Part shown: one piece after another, positions 54,310 to 64,000 of the stretch | How positions within the stretch are numbered: the first letter of the stretch is position 1 | Layout of the letters: each line of letters opens with the position of its first letter | NCBI GenBank assembly: GCA_029834535.1 | Contig: JAQMWT010000521.1 | Span: 1-64,000 of the forward strand | Direction of reading: 5' to 3' | Source of the DNA: Chrysophaeum taylorii | Lineage: Eukaryota > Sar > Pelagophyceae > Pelagomonadales > Pelagomonadaceae | DNA length: 64,000 nt | Program-made: the position numbers and the translations under genes | The notes under the pieces: generated by a model | Told to the model about the DNA's origin: nothing | Database searches by the model: none | The model's input: only the letters and a program-made list of their open reading frames with translations

Positions 54310-55300
54310 CAAGCCAAGCAAATCAAACACTTCGAGACGCTAGTTGCCGAGGCCACAGTTGCTAAAGTCCGAGTCGATAAGCGACACACTCCTCCTCGGA
54401 CTTCCACTGCCGCTCTGCCCCCCTTGCACAAGCCCGGCACTATTCAGCACGCAAAAAGAGTGCTTTTGGTCACTCGCTGGCACCGCATACACCACCAACA
54501 ACCCGAGATTCTTCGCCGCAAAAGTGCTGCTAATGTAACGAATCTCCGGCCAGGTGATGATCGGTATCTGCAAGACTGCAGCGAATGCAAGCGCTGTCAA
54601 CCGCATGTTAGCGTCACCCACAAGAACTCTTCCTGGTCACAGGATGAACTGGCCTACGCCCCTGGCCAACATCTCCACATGGATGTCTCATATCCCAGCA
54701 TCAGCAAATGTTATGGTGGCTTTCGATACATCATGCATTTCGTGTGTGTTATTTCGGCACACAAATGGGTATACTTCCTGCGGAAACTGGACGCGCAGGA
54801 CGTTCTGGCCGGCATCCTCTACGTGGTCAATGTGATTAAGGTCGAATTCGATGTAAGTGTGAAAATCATCTCGTCTGATGCCTTTTCCACTTTCCGCTCC
54901 GAAGCTTTCCACCCGCTCAAGGCACAACTCGGTATCCAGTTTCAAATCATTGGTCGCCACCTACACCAGCGGAACTTCGCGGAAAACATCATTAAGGAAA
55001 ACACACGAGGCATTGTAGTCCGCCTCCTAAAACTTCGCAATGTCCGCATCGAAGGAAAGCCTATTGGCGCCGAGTATTACCACCCGTTTGCTCTACTGCA
55101 TAAGATCCAAGCAGACAATCAGCGCTCTCATGGACTGCCATCGCGCAATAACATGACCTGCGCCGTTCCCCGGCGCATCATGTCACCCACGGCACCACTT
55201 CTGAAGCTCCTCCCCTTCTGGCGAACCTGTCACCTTTGTCTATCCTCAAAGTCACAAACTGGAACCCTCCAGCGTCTCCGCCTCTTACTTTCGCAGTAAC
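54310..55300 (+). pseudogene. Copia-B integrase (DD35E)
   Basis: Zinc-binding HHCC region ends in DCSECKRCQPH. The catalytic core follows with HLHMDVSYPS (Asp codon 54,682-54,684), KIISSDAFSTF (Asp 54,877-54,879) and FAENIIKENTR (Glu 54,982-54,984). The spacing between the second Asp and the Glu is exactly 35 residues, as in retroviral and copia integrases. The frame 54,154-55,299 is open across the core, so this domain itself is intact. The connection upstream (stop at 54,211, frame change ~54,310) and downstream (~55,220) is broken. It acts in insertion of the element's cDNA into chromosomes. Confidence 0.85.
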
Positions 55301-56365
55301 AACTACCTCCCGAACCTCCCCGGCACGGACCGATTTATCCGTGATGTTCACAGCTCTATCCTGCTTGTACATCAAGGGCGATATGGAAAAATCGTCACCT
55401 CGAACGACTTCCACGTTGATGCAGACATGCCAGTCAACCGCAACAAGGAGATCGAACGGATCAAAGCACACGCACAGATCCCAGCATAGACACGGCAAGA
55501 GGACCCGCTCCCAGCTATAGGTGAGCAGCCAATGCAAGAAATTAGACAGGAATCGCAAAATGAGGGGGAGACTCATGATAACGACCAGGATGATAAACCC
55601 GATGATGACGGCGAGCATAAAGGACCAGATCCGACCTCTGCTGCTGATCCAAGTCCCGTCAGCGACGAGACACCTGCACAGGATTTTTCGTTCCTCAACC
55701 GGCCACCTCCGCCGGACGGTAGCATTCCGATGCCCAAGCGAAAGGGTCGCCTAGAGGTTGTTCTCGATGATTCACGTTTTACTCCAGTCCTCGTGCATCG
55801 CAACCAGAGTGAAAAACTCAAGGCAGATCTCAAGGACGAGCGCGGATTCCGCATTCCTAAATATCAAAACTATATCGTGAAACGTGTCGACGATGGAAAA
55901 CTTTTCACCAGACGCATCATCGCATCCGAGTATGGTCGCAATTGGAAATACCCGCAGGAACAACCCACGGCTCGCGCCACAGCCAACATGTCCAGCACAT
56001 ATATGTTTCTCATCAGTGTCGGCGCTCTGCACCAGGGCCATGCCGCCAGCATCGCATCTGATCTCAACATTAGAAGGGACGCTAAGCCGCCAGATGATGT
56101 TCCGACAGGATGCCTCCTCAGAAATACCACTCAAGACTATGGTATCATGGGCGGCACTGCACTGGATCTGCAGAGAGAAACCGACGCAGAACTCTTGTAC
56201 GTTGATTTCCCAAGGAAGCCGTGCCACTCATCTGTCTTGGTCGATCACCTGGACAACGACAATTCTGTTCTCGAGAACTATGTATGCCATGACGAACTGT
56301 CACCGGCAGAGTACTGTGCGCGTCAACGGAACCAAGAATTCTGTTGTATGAGTTCCTCTCTCTGA
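55221..56365 (+). pseudogene. Copia-B integrase-RT linker
   Basis: After a frame change near 55,220 coding continues (SNNYLPNLPGTDRFIRDVH). It meets a stop (~55,490) and goes on in 55,532-56,365, an acidic segment (NDQDDKPDDDGEHKG) followed by a basic, better-ordered region (RRIIASEYGRNWKYPQEQP). This occupies the position of the variable copia linker. No enzymatic motif was found. The frame closes 58 bp before the RT frame. Confidence 0.6.
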
Positions 56366-56422
56366 TGGGACATCTCAGCGCATCAGCACTACCACTTATC
56401 TTCTCGTCACAGACACGCCTTC

Positions 56423-57655
56423 ATGCATGATTCTGGCGAAATAGGACACCTCTTTCCAAGTCAAAGTGGTCCGAATCAAGACATTCTCCAAGAAGTCATG
56501 GACTATGACTCACAGCACATCGACCATGTCGTGTTACAACTCTTGACTGCTGAAGACATTGTCTATGAGCCTGAAAAGATTGTCGAACTCAAAAGACTCA
56601 GCGAAGAAGATAAGCTTAAGCATATTGCTTCGATTCGCAAGGAAATTGAGGGCTCGTGCTCTAACGGCGTCTTTAAGTTCGAACCTTTACCGCCAGACCG
56701 TTCGTCTATCTCGACGAAACTCGTGCTGAAGATCAAGTATTTTGCTGACGGTACCCCAGACCGCTATAAAGCTCGTCTAGTTGCCCGAGGTTTCTTGGCA
56801 CGTGTCGGCATTGACTTTTATGCCACATCTTCACCGACCGCGATGTTCGCCACCAACGGGTTATTGCTCGCCATCGCTGTGAAGCACAGGCTCCCGGTCG
56901 CGCACGCAGACATCCCCCAGGCATTCATCCAATCGGCACTCGATCGCTCGGCATGGATAGACTTACCTCGAGGGATACGTGTCTCGCAAAACCTTGTCCA
57001 ACAGATACAGAGGAACCACCCAGAGTCCAAGCTAGCTCTCCGACTCGTCAGTGCTCTCTATGGTCTCAAACAGTCAGCTTTGTTGTGGAACATTAAGCTC
57101 GACTCGTTCCTTCGACAACATGAGCTCGAACGCTCACAAGTAGACACTTGCCTCTATATCAGTTGGGATCGATCTATCAACAGACGGGTTCTCCTATCCG
57201 TATCTGTCGATGATCTATTGATCACTGGTACCAACACCGCCAAAATCACATCTCGTCGCACCGCTTTGGAGTAGGAATATGGCAAAGGTACATGGTATGA
57301 TAACGTCCGATCCTTTCTTGGTATCGATGTACACTACAATGTCTCCGCTGGTCACCTCACTATGAATGTAGCCGCGAAGATAAACAAGATGCTCGCCGAG
57401 CATAAAATCAACCTCCGTACTACTGACGTCCCCTACTCGGACATTCTCACTCAAAAACCTTCTGCTAAGCTTCTTTCCGACTTGGCTCCTACCTTAGAAA
57501 TTTTACACAAGCATTTTCCCCATTACTGTGGCACTAGTATTTATTTGTCTGTCACTTGTCGTCCAGACATCACCACTCTGTGCAACAAATGCTGCATGCA
57601 CAACCCTGAGCAGACCCATCTTCTCCACTTGTATGTTTTACTTCGCTATTTGTAG
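56423..57655 (+). pseudogene. Copia-B reverse transcriptase
   Basis: RVT_2-type RT: YKARLVARGFLARVGIDF, VAHADIPQAFIQSALD, WIDLPRGI, LRLVSALYGLKQSALLWN, CLYISWD and the catalytic SVDDLLITG (YVDD-like, both Asp kept). An in-frame TAG (57,272-57,274) interrupts it. The following frame continues FLGIDVHYN and SAKLLSDLAP, the connection region. Apart from that stop the domain looks complete. Confidence 0.85.
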
Positions 57656-58278
57656 GGTACTCCGAATTATTCTCTCGACTATTTATCCGACAGCCCCTCT
57701 ATTGCGCCCTTTATTCGGCGTCTGATCGGCAACTACCCATAATTGCATCATCTTCGTTCGCCCATTATTTGTTTTACTGATGCCAGTTTCGCTGACCGTT
57801 CTGACCCTTGCTTAAGATCTCATCCTGGTGCATGTATTTTCGTATTTGGCAGTCTCGTATTCTGGTCTAGCAAACGCCGAACTCTTACTGCCAAAAGCAC
57901 CATGGAAGCCGAAATCATCGCCGCTAGCGCAGCCGCTGATGAATGTCACTGGTTTCATAAAATCTTCTCTTCTCACCCTTATCTGCTTTCACTGATCAAG
58001 CTCACGCTATTCCCCTGCTTATTGACAACGCTAGCGCCTTACATGTCGCTAATCATCCTAAAGTCAGTGCTCCCTCTCGTCATATCAATTTACGAGAATT
58101 TCGCGTTCGTGACTACCAGGCCAACTCGGTCATTCGTCCTCTCTGGTGTCCCACTCACTACCAGATAGTTGATCATTTTTCAAAGCTCCTTCCCCGCACT
58201 TTATTCCACAAGTTCAAGAACGCCTACGGTGTTCACTCTACATCTTCTTCACCACCATCTCATCAAGTTACTCTTTCT
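57656..58278 (+). pseudogene. Copia-B RNase H
   Basis: Copia-type RNase H: CFTDASFADRSD (first Asp), VFWSSKRRTLTAKSTMEAE (Glu), SAAADECHW. After a frame change it continues with LLIDNASALHVANHPKV (third Asp) and RHINLREFRVRDY. The order and spacing are typical of the copia C-terminus. Stops (57,653-57,655; ~57,741) and one frameshift break it. It ends a few bases before the nested element at 58,284. Confidence 0.8.
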
Positions 58279-58283
58279 GCTAC

Positions 58284-60902
58284 TAGAGACAGAAAATTTG
58301 ATGTCACCTGGCCGGAGTCCTTGCGCAGTGGTAGAAGTGCTTGTCCTCTGTGCGTCCTGTCTCCTTCGACGCAGGGACAGCACTTTACAGTGTCAGGTGA
58401 CGGGCTTCTTGAGCGTGTACGTAGTGTGTTAGCGATATAGAGAGGGGGGGGGTGTGGTGGGGGGGGGGGTCATGGCGAAAATGGAATTTTCGTTCTCTAC
58501 GCCCTCACAGAGCGAACTCGGGAGAGTGAAGCTCTGGACCAAGAAAGGTCGACGAAGGAAAAGAGAGGACGGCGGGGAAGTAGCCGAAGAGGCTGCGGTC
58601 GTGAGAAGCTTGGTGGTTGGGTTTGGTGGCGGGCGACGGAGTCGTCCATGGAATCAGGGGAAGGGTCGGGGAAAGGTGCGTTGTAGTAGTTGTGGTCTTC
58701 GTCGTAGAGGCTGTATGAGGCCGAAAGTTCGATTCATGGGGGGTGGGTGATGCGGGTGGTGAGGTGTTGGAGGGTGGATTCGGCTAGAAGAAGGCCTGGA
58801 GGGGTGTAGGTGGTACGGGGGCCGGGTCCGTTGTGTGGGAAGAGGGTATGTTTGAGTGGGGAGTCGGCGTAAGATGGAGGTGGGTCACATGGTGGAGGCG
58901 AAGGAATGCGGTCGGGAGGGGACTTGGGGAAAGGAGTGTCGTGTGCGGGAGGAATGAGGTGGTGTGAGGAGTCCGGGGTTCCGGGACCGGGGCCGGGAAA
59001 GTGGAAGAGGGGTGGGTCGTGAGAGAGGTTGAGGGGAGTGACGCCCTCAGAAGAGCAACGTGGGGCGGAAGGGAGAGTCGGAGCGACAGTGGGTGTGGGA
59101 GCGAAAGGGGTTGGCGGTGAAGGAACAACTTGCGGCTGTGGTACCGGTGGGGATATGGTGTCGGTGCATGGGGGTGTACCAGGGTCGTAACTGTAGTTGG
59201 AGTAGGTGTGAGGGGTGATACGAGGAGCATCCGGGTGGATAGGCGGTGGAAGGGAGTTGAGGATTTGCTAAAGAACAGCATCCTGGGCTCGTTGGGTGTC
59301 GTCGAGGATCGCGAAGGAGGCTTCTTGGGCGGAAAGATGAGCTTGTGCTTGGGCGAGGTCAGATTTGGTTTCGTCGTGAGCACGGGCTTCGGCGTCAAGG
59401 CGGGCGTTGGCGCGGGCGAGTGCGGTTTGAGTTGCGATCAATGCGTGGTAGAGAACTTCGGGGTTCATAGAGGAGGGAGGAAGGGTGGTGGTGTCGGAGA
59501 AGTTGCCAGGGCCGTCACAACCATACGTGGCGAAGTTGCGCGGGTGGAGGCGTTGGTCTTCGGAGAGGAGTGTGCCATGTACCGGGGTAATAATGGCAGT
59601 GGTGTCGGAGATGGGGACTTGAGTGTGGAGTGGTGGTGGTGTCGATGAAAGCGAACAAGGTGATGGGGATGGGGTGGTGCCTGGAGAGGCAGACGAAGGT
59701 GGGGTTGTGGTTGGGGTGACGACCGGGATGGTCGGTGGGACGATCGGGACGGTAGGTGTGGTGACCAGGGTGGTCGTGGCTTTGGGTGGTGTGACCGGAG
59801 TGGTCAGGGGTGTTGATGGTGCAGAAGCGGCGGCTATAGTTGGAGGAGCTAGCGGTACGGTCGGAGGGGAGGTTCTGCTGCAAATCGCGTCGATCTGTTT
59901 GGCCCTCTGCTGGTAGAGCTGCTGAAGCATGGCGCGGCTGGCGGCTGCGGCAGCGTCGAACTGCAGTGGGGTATGTAGCTGCCTGTACAGCTGCCGAGAC
60001 AGATCGAGGTGGGCGGCTACTCGGGCACGGTGGGCGGCGGAGGCCGCGGCGAGTGCGTCGAGTTGATCGGCGTCGAGATCTTCTTCGTCGTCGTCGTCGA
60101 GATCTGCGTCGTCGGCGGCATGGTCGGCGGCGAAATCGTCTTATGGGGGTGCGATCGCTTGGTGCGGGTCTTGCTTGGTCTTGCGTGCGCGACATCGTGT
60201 GCGGCGAGTCGCGGGACGTGGTTGGGGGCTGTGGGTCTTGACTTGCGAACGTGCTGGGGGTGGGGTCCGGGGCTGGGAGTGAAGGTGTACTCGTTGGGGC
60301 GGGTGCGGGCGGGGTTCCGCCGGTAAGAGCGGCGAGCTGGTTCTGCAGCTGCCGAAGCTGGTCCCGAAGGTGTGCGCTTTCAGCGGTGTGGGCGGCGTCG
60401 CGTCGTTGTTGTTCAGCGTCGCCTCGTTGTTGTTCATCGTCGCGTCGTTGTTGTTCATCGGCGCGTTGTTGTTCGCGTTGGTGTATGTCGTCGATGGCTT
60501 GTCGCATATCTTGGTTGCCGCGAGACATCTTGGCCGATGATGATGACGTGGTTGGGATCTTGGCTTGACTTGAGTTGGGGGAGTGGCGTCGAAGTGAACT
60601 TCGATAGCCTGTCGAGGTCGGGACGTCGAACTAGCGATTGTCTCCGAGTAACGCGAGTTTAAAGGACTCCGCGACTAGGGCCCAAACCTAGAGACAGAAA
60701 ATTTGATGTCACCTGGGCGGAGTCCTTGTCGCAGTGGTAGAAGTGCTTGTCCTCTGTGCGTCCTGTCTCCTTCGACGCAGGGACAGCACTTGACAGTATC
60801 AGGTGACGGGCTTCTTGAGCGTGTACGTAGTGTGTTAGCGATATAGAGAGGGGGTGTGGTGGTGGGGGGGGGTCGTGGAGAAAATAAAATTGTCGTTCTC
60901 TA
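58284..60902 (-). mobile_element. Nested 2.6-kb Gag-only LTR element
   Basis: LTRs at 58,284-58,499 and 60,689-60,902 (214-216 bp, TAGAGACAGAAAATTT to CGTTCTCTA), flanked by the 5-bp duplication GCTAC (58,279-58,283 and 60,903-60,907). Orientation is minus: the purine-rich tract (CTGTGAGGGCG in complement) abuts the left LTR and a primer-site-like GGTTTGGGCCCTAG abuts the right LTR. The LTRs differ at only a few positions outside the G-run, so it is younger than its Copia-B host. It contains only a Gag-like frame, so it must use enzymes from another element, presumably a Copia-B relative with similar ends. Confidence 0.88.
59268..60528 (-). CDS. Gag-like coiled-coil, Pro/Thr-rich protein of the nested element
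   Basis: Begins at ATG (complement of 60,526-60,528). The N-terminal ~75 residues form a coiled coil with DEQQRRDDEQQRGDAEQQRR repeats and LRDQLRQLQNQLAAL, followed by a Pro/Thr/Ser-rich region. The reading then appears to pass to the neighbouring frame (59,930-59,268). That frame holds a long Thr-Pro-Val low-complexity tract and a second coiled coil (ARANARLDAEARAHDETKSD). No protease, integrase or RT motif. A frameshift between the two parts is likely decay or sequence error. Confidence 0.55.
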
Positions 60903-61019
60903 GCTACTCTTCCACCGTACAACTCCGCCCAGAACACTCTCTACATTCTTGTCGATGGAAAGTCGCTTCCCGCTTAGTTTGATCCAGATTTCGCTCACCG
61001 AGTTCAATCTGTGAGGGCG

Positions 61020-61216
61020 TAGAGATACAAAATTTGATTTAGGGTTAGTACCCCCCTATCCTAGGGTTAGCTCTCTTACTTTTAGCACTTTTTAATTCAG
61101 AAAAACGCAGTGTTATTCACACCGCGCTATCCTCGTTGTTTGAGACAGATACGAGGGCAGACTACCACTGCTCTCACTCTGCTGAAGGGTAACATAGTTG
61201 AAATTACTGTTCTCTA
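61020..61216 (+). repeat. Copia-B 3' LTR
   Basis: 197 bp, same ends as the 5' LTR and about 94% identical. Preceded by CTGTGAGGGCG (purine-rich priming tract) and followed by the target duplication GGTCT (61,217-61,221), after which Copia-A copy 2 coding sequence resumes. Confidence 0.9.
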
Positions 61217-61221
61217 GGTCT

Positions 61222-62110
61222 TTTGCTCTACGTGACATACGCTTGTCTCAAAGCAGGTATCTGGGCTTCATCACCGCTAGTGACAGAAAAATGTGAGTTA
61301 AAGTACACTCCATCTACACTCCCACTCCCACTATCCGTGGATATGCAAACATGTTGGTGTATGATCCGAGAGTTAATCATCTTCAACATTACTCGACACG
61401 AGAATTGGCATGCGCCAATAATTTCACAGCGCACCAAACTAATTTTCTTTTGTCTCTACCTCCTGATTTGTGTTGTGACATGATTGCAAATGCTATTCCA
61501 GCTGGCACCTATCATGTGTTGTATACACATTTGTGCCAGATCGTCTATGATCTGCGTAAATTAACCTTATCTCCATCTTTCGATCCCGATCATGCCAAAC
61601 TAACCAAAACACACAGGTCAGCTGTCTTCCCTAACATCTCTCCTACAGATCACTCACAACTACATTCACTGAGTTTTCTCACAATGCAACATCTACCAAA
61701 TAAAACTTTCAGGTGTTGTGATAATCTGTCCACTAAACCCGATCTACCTCAGTTTGATGTCGACTCTGTTGCACGTGTATTTATGTCTAACATCTCGTCT
61801 TTAGATGATACACCAACTTCCACCTCTAAACTTGAAGAAAAGCACATTCCACTAATACACCAAGACAAACACATGAGAAACATGCCTCCTTCGACAGAAA
61901 GGTACATTCTCGTGGTACACTCGCCTTTCGCGATGTACAGCGACGCGCTACAATCTTTCGTGACACTTATCATTCGAGTGACTCTCAAGCCACAAAAGCT
62001 GTTCAGGTCATCTCAAATTCAGGTCACCATCCATTTGACGTTCCATATCGGAAATTTTGTGTTGACTGCACTCTCCACAAGAAAAAGTTCCCGCACCCCC
62101 GCAATTTAAC
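61222..62110 (+). pseudogene. Copia-A copy 2, pre-integrase region
   Basis: Continuation of 47,908-48,659 after the nested Copia-B. The frame 61,351-62,109 shares HYSTRELACANNFTAHQ and IANAIPAGTYHVLYTH with copy 1, then the Ser-rich spacer with FDVDSVARVFMSN. The zinc-binding block FCVDCTLHK-type appears near 62,050 after a shift. Near 61,580-61,595 it holds the unoccupied version of the site where copy 1 has its TTAG-tailed retroposon. Confidence 0.8.
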
Positions 62111-62696
62111 GAAACAGCCATCCTTCGAAAAGACTTTCCAACCTGGGCATGTGATGGTGGATACATATCTATACTCTCCGAGTGGGGTCAATTCCGTCAC
62201 ATTTTGGTCTTCAGGTGTCTTACTTCGAAGTTTTTGTTAGTGTACTTCTGTCGCACTACGAATGCTAGCGAATCCTGTAAAGCACTCGAGCTTGTTCGCA
62301 ATTTCTGTGCTACCTATGTCCATGTGAAATTGAAACAAATCTACTGTGACTATTTTAAACCCTGTGTCCTATTTGTCCCAGTATGTTACAACTCCTTATC
62401 GTGTTGAACTTGGCATTTATATGTCTGCTTCCCCGCCTTATTTACATGACTTTAATCATGAGGTAGAAGCCGCTGTTAGTCATATAGCAACTGCTGCGCC
62501 CACTAGACTTAGGAGCCTACTGAATGTGTCATACAAGGGTCACCCTATAAAAGACCCTGCTCCACATTTTCCGTGGGCTGTAATTCATGCTGTTCAATCG
62601 TATAATCTCCTTCCTAATGTCTCTCTCGAACGTATTTATAATAAAGTGTTAAGTACCCAACAAATGTTGTTGGACCAGTGTAATGTCCCCCAATAA
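62111..62696 (+). pseudogene. Copia-A copy 2 integrase core
   Basis: Contains VMVDTYLYSPSG (first Asp context), CRTTNASESC, then after a frame change YVTTPYRVELGI, AVSHIATAAPTRLRSLL and PHFPWAVIHAVQSYNLLPN, matching copy 1 at 2,299-1,706. The catalytic core is split between two frames at ~62,350, so it is not translatable as it stands. Ends at TAA 62,694-62,696. Confidence 0.75.
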
Positions 62697-62729
62697 GACT
62701 ATCTAAAACCATTCGGTTCTGTATGTTAT

Positions 62730-63678
62730 TTGCATTTGGAATCTAATGAGTTTCATAAATACGAACCTCGCTGTCGTCCCTACATCTACTTATGTGGCGC
62801 TAATGTCATTAACCCGCTGGTTACACCCCATGTTAACCACTTAGCTGATGTTGTTCTCAATCCCGAGAACGGCCAAGTCCGTGTCTCTTCAAAACTTACC
62901 TTTTTCCATACTTCACTTCTAAATCTCCTCCCGATTATGAACAATCCCCACCACCTGCACCTTCTCCTGAAATACCCTTTTATGTTCAAGGCAGTCCCAG
63001 TGATGCGTTGCAGAGGGGAATTGCTGTGTCACCCGACACTGAACACGAGAGGAGGGCTACCTCTACTCCAGCTCCAGCTCCAGCTTCAGTTCCTGCACCC
63101 GCCCCAGCTGCTCCAGTCGCAACACCTACGACACATGAGTTAGCACCAAATGCATTGCCTATCTTGCAAACATTTCGTGAGCTCTTTTCACAAGATGACC
63201 TTCGTCTCACTCGAGGTCCTAATCAACCTCAACCTCGCCTTAAAACCAATCTTCAAGCTGTACAAGCTCGCATTACCCCGCCGACGATGGAAGCGTATAA
63301 GCAAGCTGGTGGTACGCTCGTCGATTTCAAATATGATTTGTCCAAGCAATACATCACTGTCTTCGACCCCACCCTCCACTCCCTGCATGCTGCTAATGGC
63401 ATCCACTGGCTGGCTATGCCTCCAGAGGGGGAATTTACACAAGCCCTTCATCGTCACGTTCACCAAGCGCCATCGCAATCTCCTTCACGCTCATCTTCTG
63501 GTGTGTGTCAAGGCAGTCACATCCATCCGTCGGGTGCCACACCAGTTCTCCCTCTTGATGACCCTAGCCTCTCGGATTTCCACTTACCTCGTGCTCTTGT
63601 TCATTTAATCACTGAACACGCCCAAGCATTTCAAGTTCCTCCCGCTCAATACGCGTACGCTCTGCTAACGCCCCCATA
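62730..63678 (+). pseudogene. Copia-A copy 2 integrase-RT linker
   Basis: Starts with NEFHKYEPRCRPYIYLCGAN as in copy 1, then Pro/Ala-rich repeats (APAPAS and PAPAAP). A second part (63,008-63,679) is shared with copy 1: LQTFRELFSQDDLRLTRG, AGGTLVDFKYDLSKQYIT and LHAANGIHWLAMPPEGEFT. A small deletion relative to copy 1 at about 63,670 shifts the frame and creates the stop at 63,677-63,679. Confidence 0.75.
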
Positions 63679-64000
63679 ATGGCACACAATGAAGCCCCCT
63701 ATGGAGCTTCAGAGCCCCACCTCTCCGACATCGAGGACTACATCAGCGAGCAGGCTCACTATATTGAGGCTCACCTCCACGCTGATCCTCTACTTGTAGT
63801 TCAACTAGTCGAAATTCCCGAACATACTACCGCTCACTCAGATGCTGATTCTTACGAGATCACCTATTTAACCCAAGATCAAGATCCTAGCACGGTCGGC
63901 TCTGATGAGTACAAGATCCAAGCTAAAGACATCAAGATCGATGAGTATGAGGTGACCTGCCTAAAAGGTCTTTCAGACGCTGATCGCAAGGCCTACATCT
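63679..64000 (+). pseudogene. Copia-A copy 2, start of reverse transcriptase region, runs off the window
   Basis: Open from ATG 63,679 to the edge. Shares EPHLSDIEDYI, YLTQDQDPSTVG, DEYKIQAKD and LKGLSDADRK with copy 1 (about 780-430). RT motifs proper lie beyond 64,000. The frame differs from the preceding linker because of the small deletion near 63,670. Confidence 0.75.

Larger units (their letters stand above)
48660..61216 (+). mobile_element. Copia-B: full-length LTR retrotransposon carrying a DNA methyltransferase domain
   Basis: 12,557 bp including nested insertions (about 9.4 kb without them). Bounded by 197-bp LTRs and a 5-bp target duplication GGTCT (48,655-48,659 and 61,217-61,221) inside Copia-A copy 2. 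Primer-site-like sequence follows the 5' LTR (GGTATTGGGCACCAG, interrupted by a retroposon) and a purine-rich tract GTGAGGGCG (61,011-61,019) precedes the 3' LTR. Order: gag, acidic spacer, aspartic protease, cytosine-C5 methyltransferase, integrase (DD35E), RT, RNase H, which is copia order with one extra enzyme domain. The LTRs differ at about 12 of 197 positions, so the insertion is not recent. All coding parts carry breaks. Confidence 0.9.

Noticed and set aside
59130-60326. Gly/Val-rich plus-strand ORFs in the nested element
   Set aside because: Antisense to the Pro/Thr-rich Gag-like protein of the minus-oriented element; no domain.

Overview
The window is eukaryotic nuclear DNA. It carries a gene with a 41-nt GT-AG intron, another with a 249-nt intron, TATA boxes, Myb and DGAT2-type genes, and abundant retrotransposons. 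Base composition is mixed with no operons. Domain content (kinase-armadillo fusion, R2R3-like Myb, DGAT2-like acyltransferase, Ty1/copia, Helitron-like and LINE/SINE elements) suggests a free-living protist or microalga. I cannot name the taxon from sequence alone.

Layout. 1-14,800 is almost wholly transposon. It holds two minus-strand, decayed copies of one Ty1/copia family (called Copia-A here), interrupted by a short retroposon with a TTAG tail (2,886-3,249), a zinc-ribbon ORF fragment (about 5,620-6,365), a perfect 22-bp-TIR DNA element (9,489-10,348) and a 5'-truncated LINE (12,153-12,995). 15,381-22,659 holds the main host gene: a promoter with clustered TGACGT motifs and a very long protein with a HeLo-like N-terminus, an EF hand, an MLKL-like helical domain, a protein kinase and about 17 armadillo repeats. 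22,660-44,500 is gene-poor. It holds a Myb-like gene (30,707), a hypothetical gene (31,818-32,360), a DGAT2-like acyltransferase (33,182), a histidine-phosphatase-fold gene lacking its catalytic histidines (40,675-42,042), an unknown ORF (43,523-44,284), a LINE scrap, one of two Helitron-like 3' ends (25,982-26,735) and long stretches with nothing convincing. 44,520-47,907 holds the second Helitron-like end, a coiled-coil ORF and a cluster of TGATCAAACTT-like motifs.

47,908-64,000 is a layered nest. A plus-strand Copia-A copy (47,908-48,659 and 61,217-64,000) is split by a 12.6-kb LTR retrotransposon, Copia-B (48,660-61,216; 197-bp LTRs, 5-bp target duplication GGTCT). Copia-B is itself hit by two TTAG-tailed retroposons and by a 2.6-kb Gag-only LTR element (58,284-60,902; target duplication GCTAC). 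Copia-B carries gag, protease, integrase (DD35E) and RT-RNase H. Between protease and integrase it also carries a recognisable cytosine-C5 DNA methyltransferase domain, with motifs I, IV, VI, VIII, IX and X in order and the motif IV cysteine replaced by serine. This is the most striking item in the window. The copy is broken by frameshifts and stops.

The LINE and the short retroposons share their last ~65 bp and the (TTAG)n tail, consistent with a LINE/SINE mobilisation pair. The Copia-A copies serve as empty-site references for one another, so several insertions can be placed to the base.
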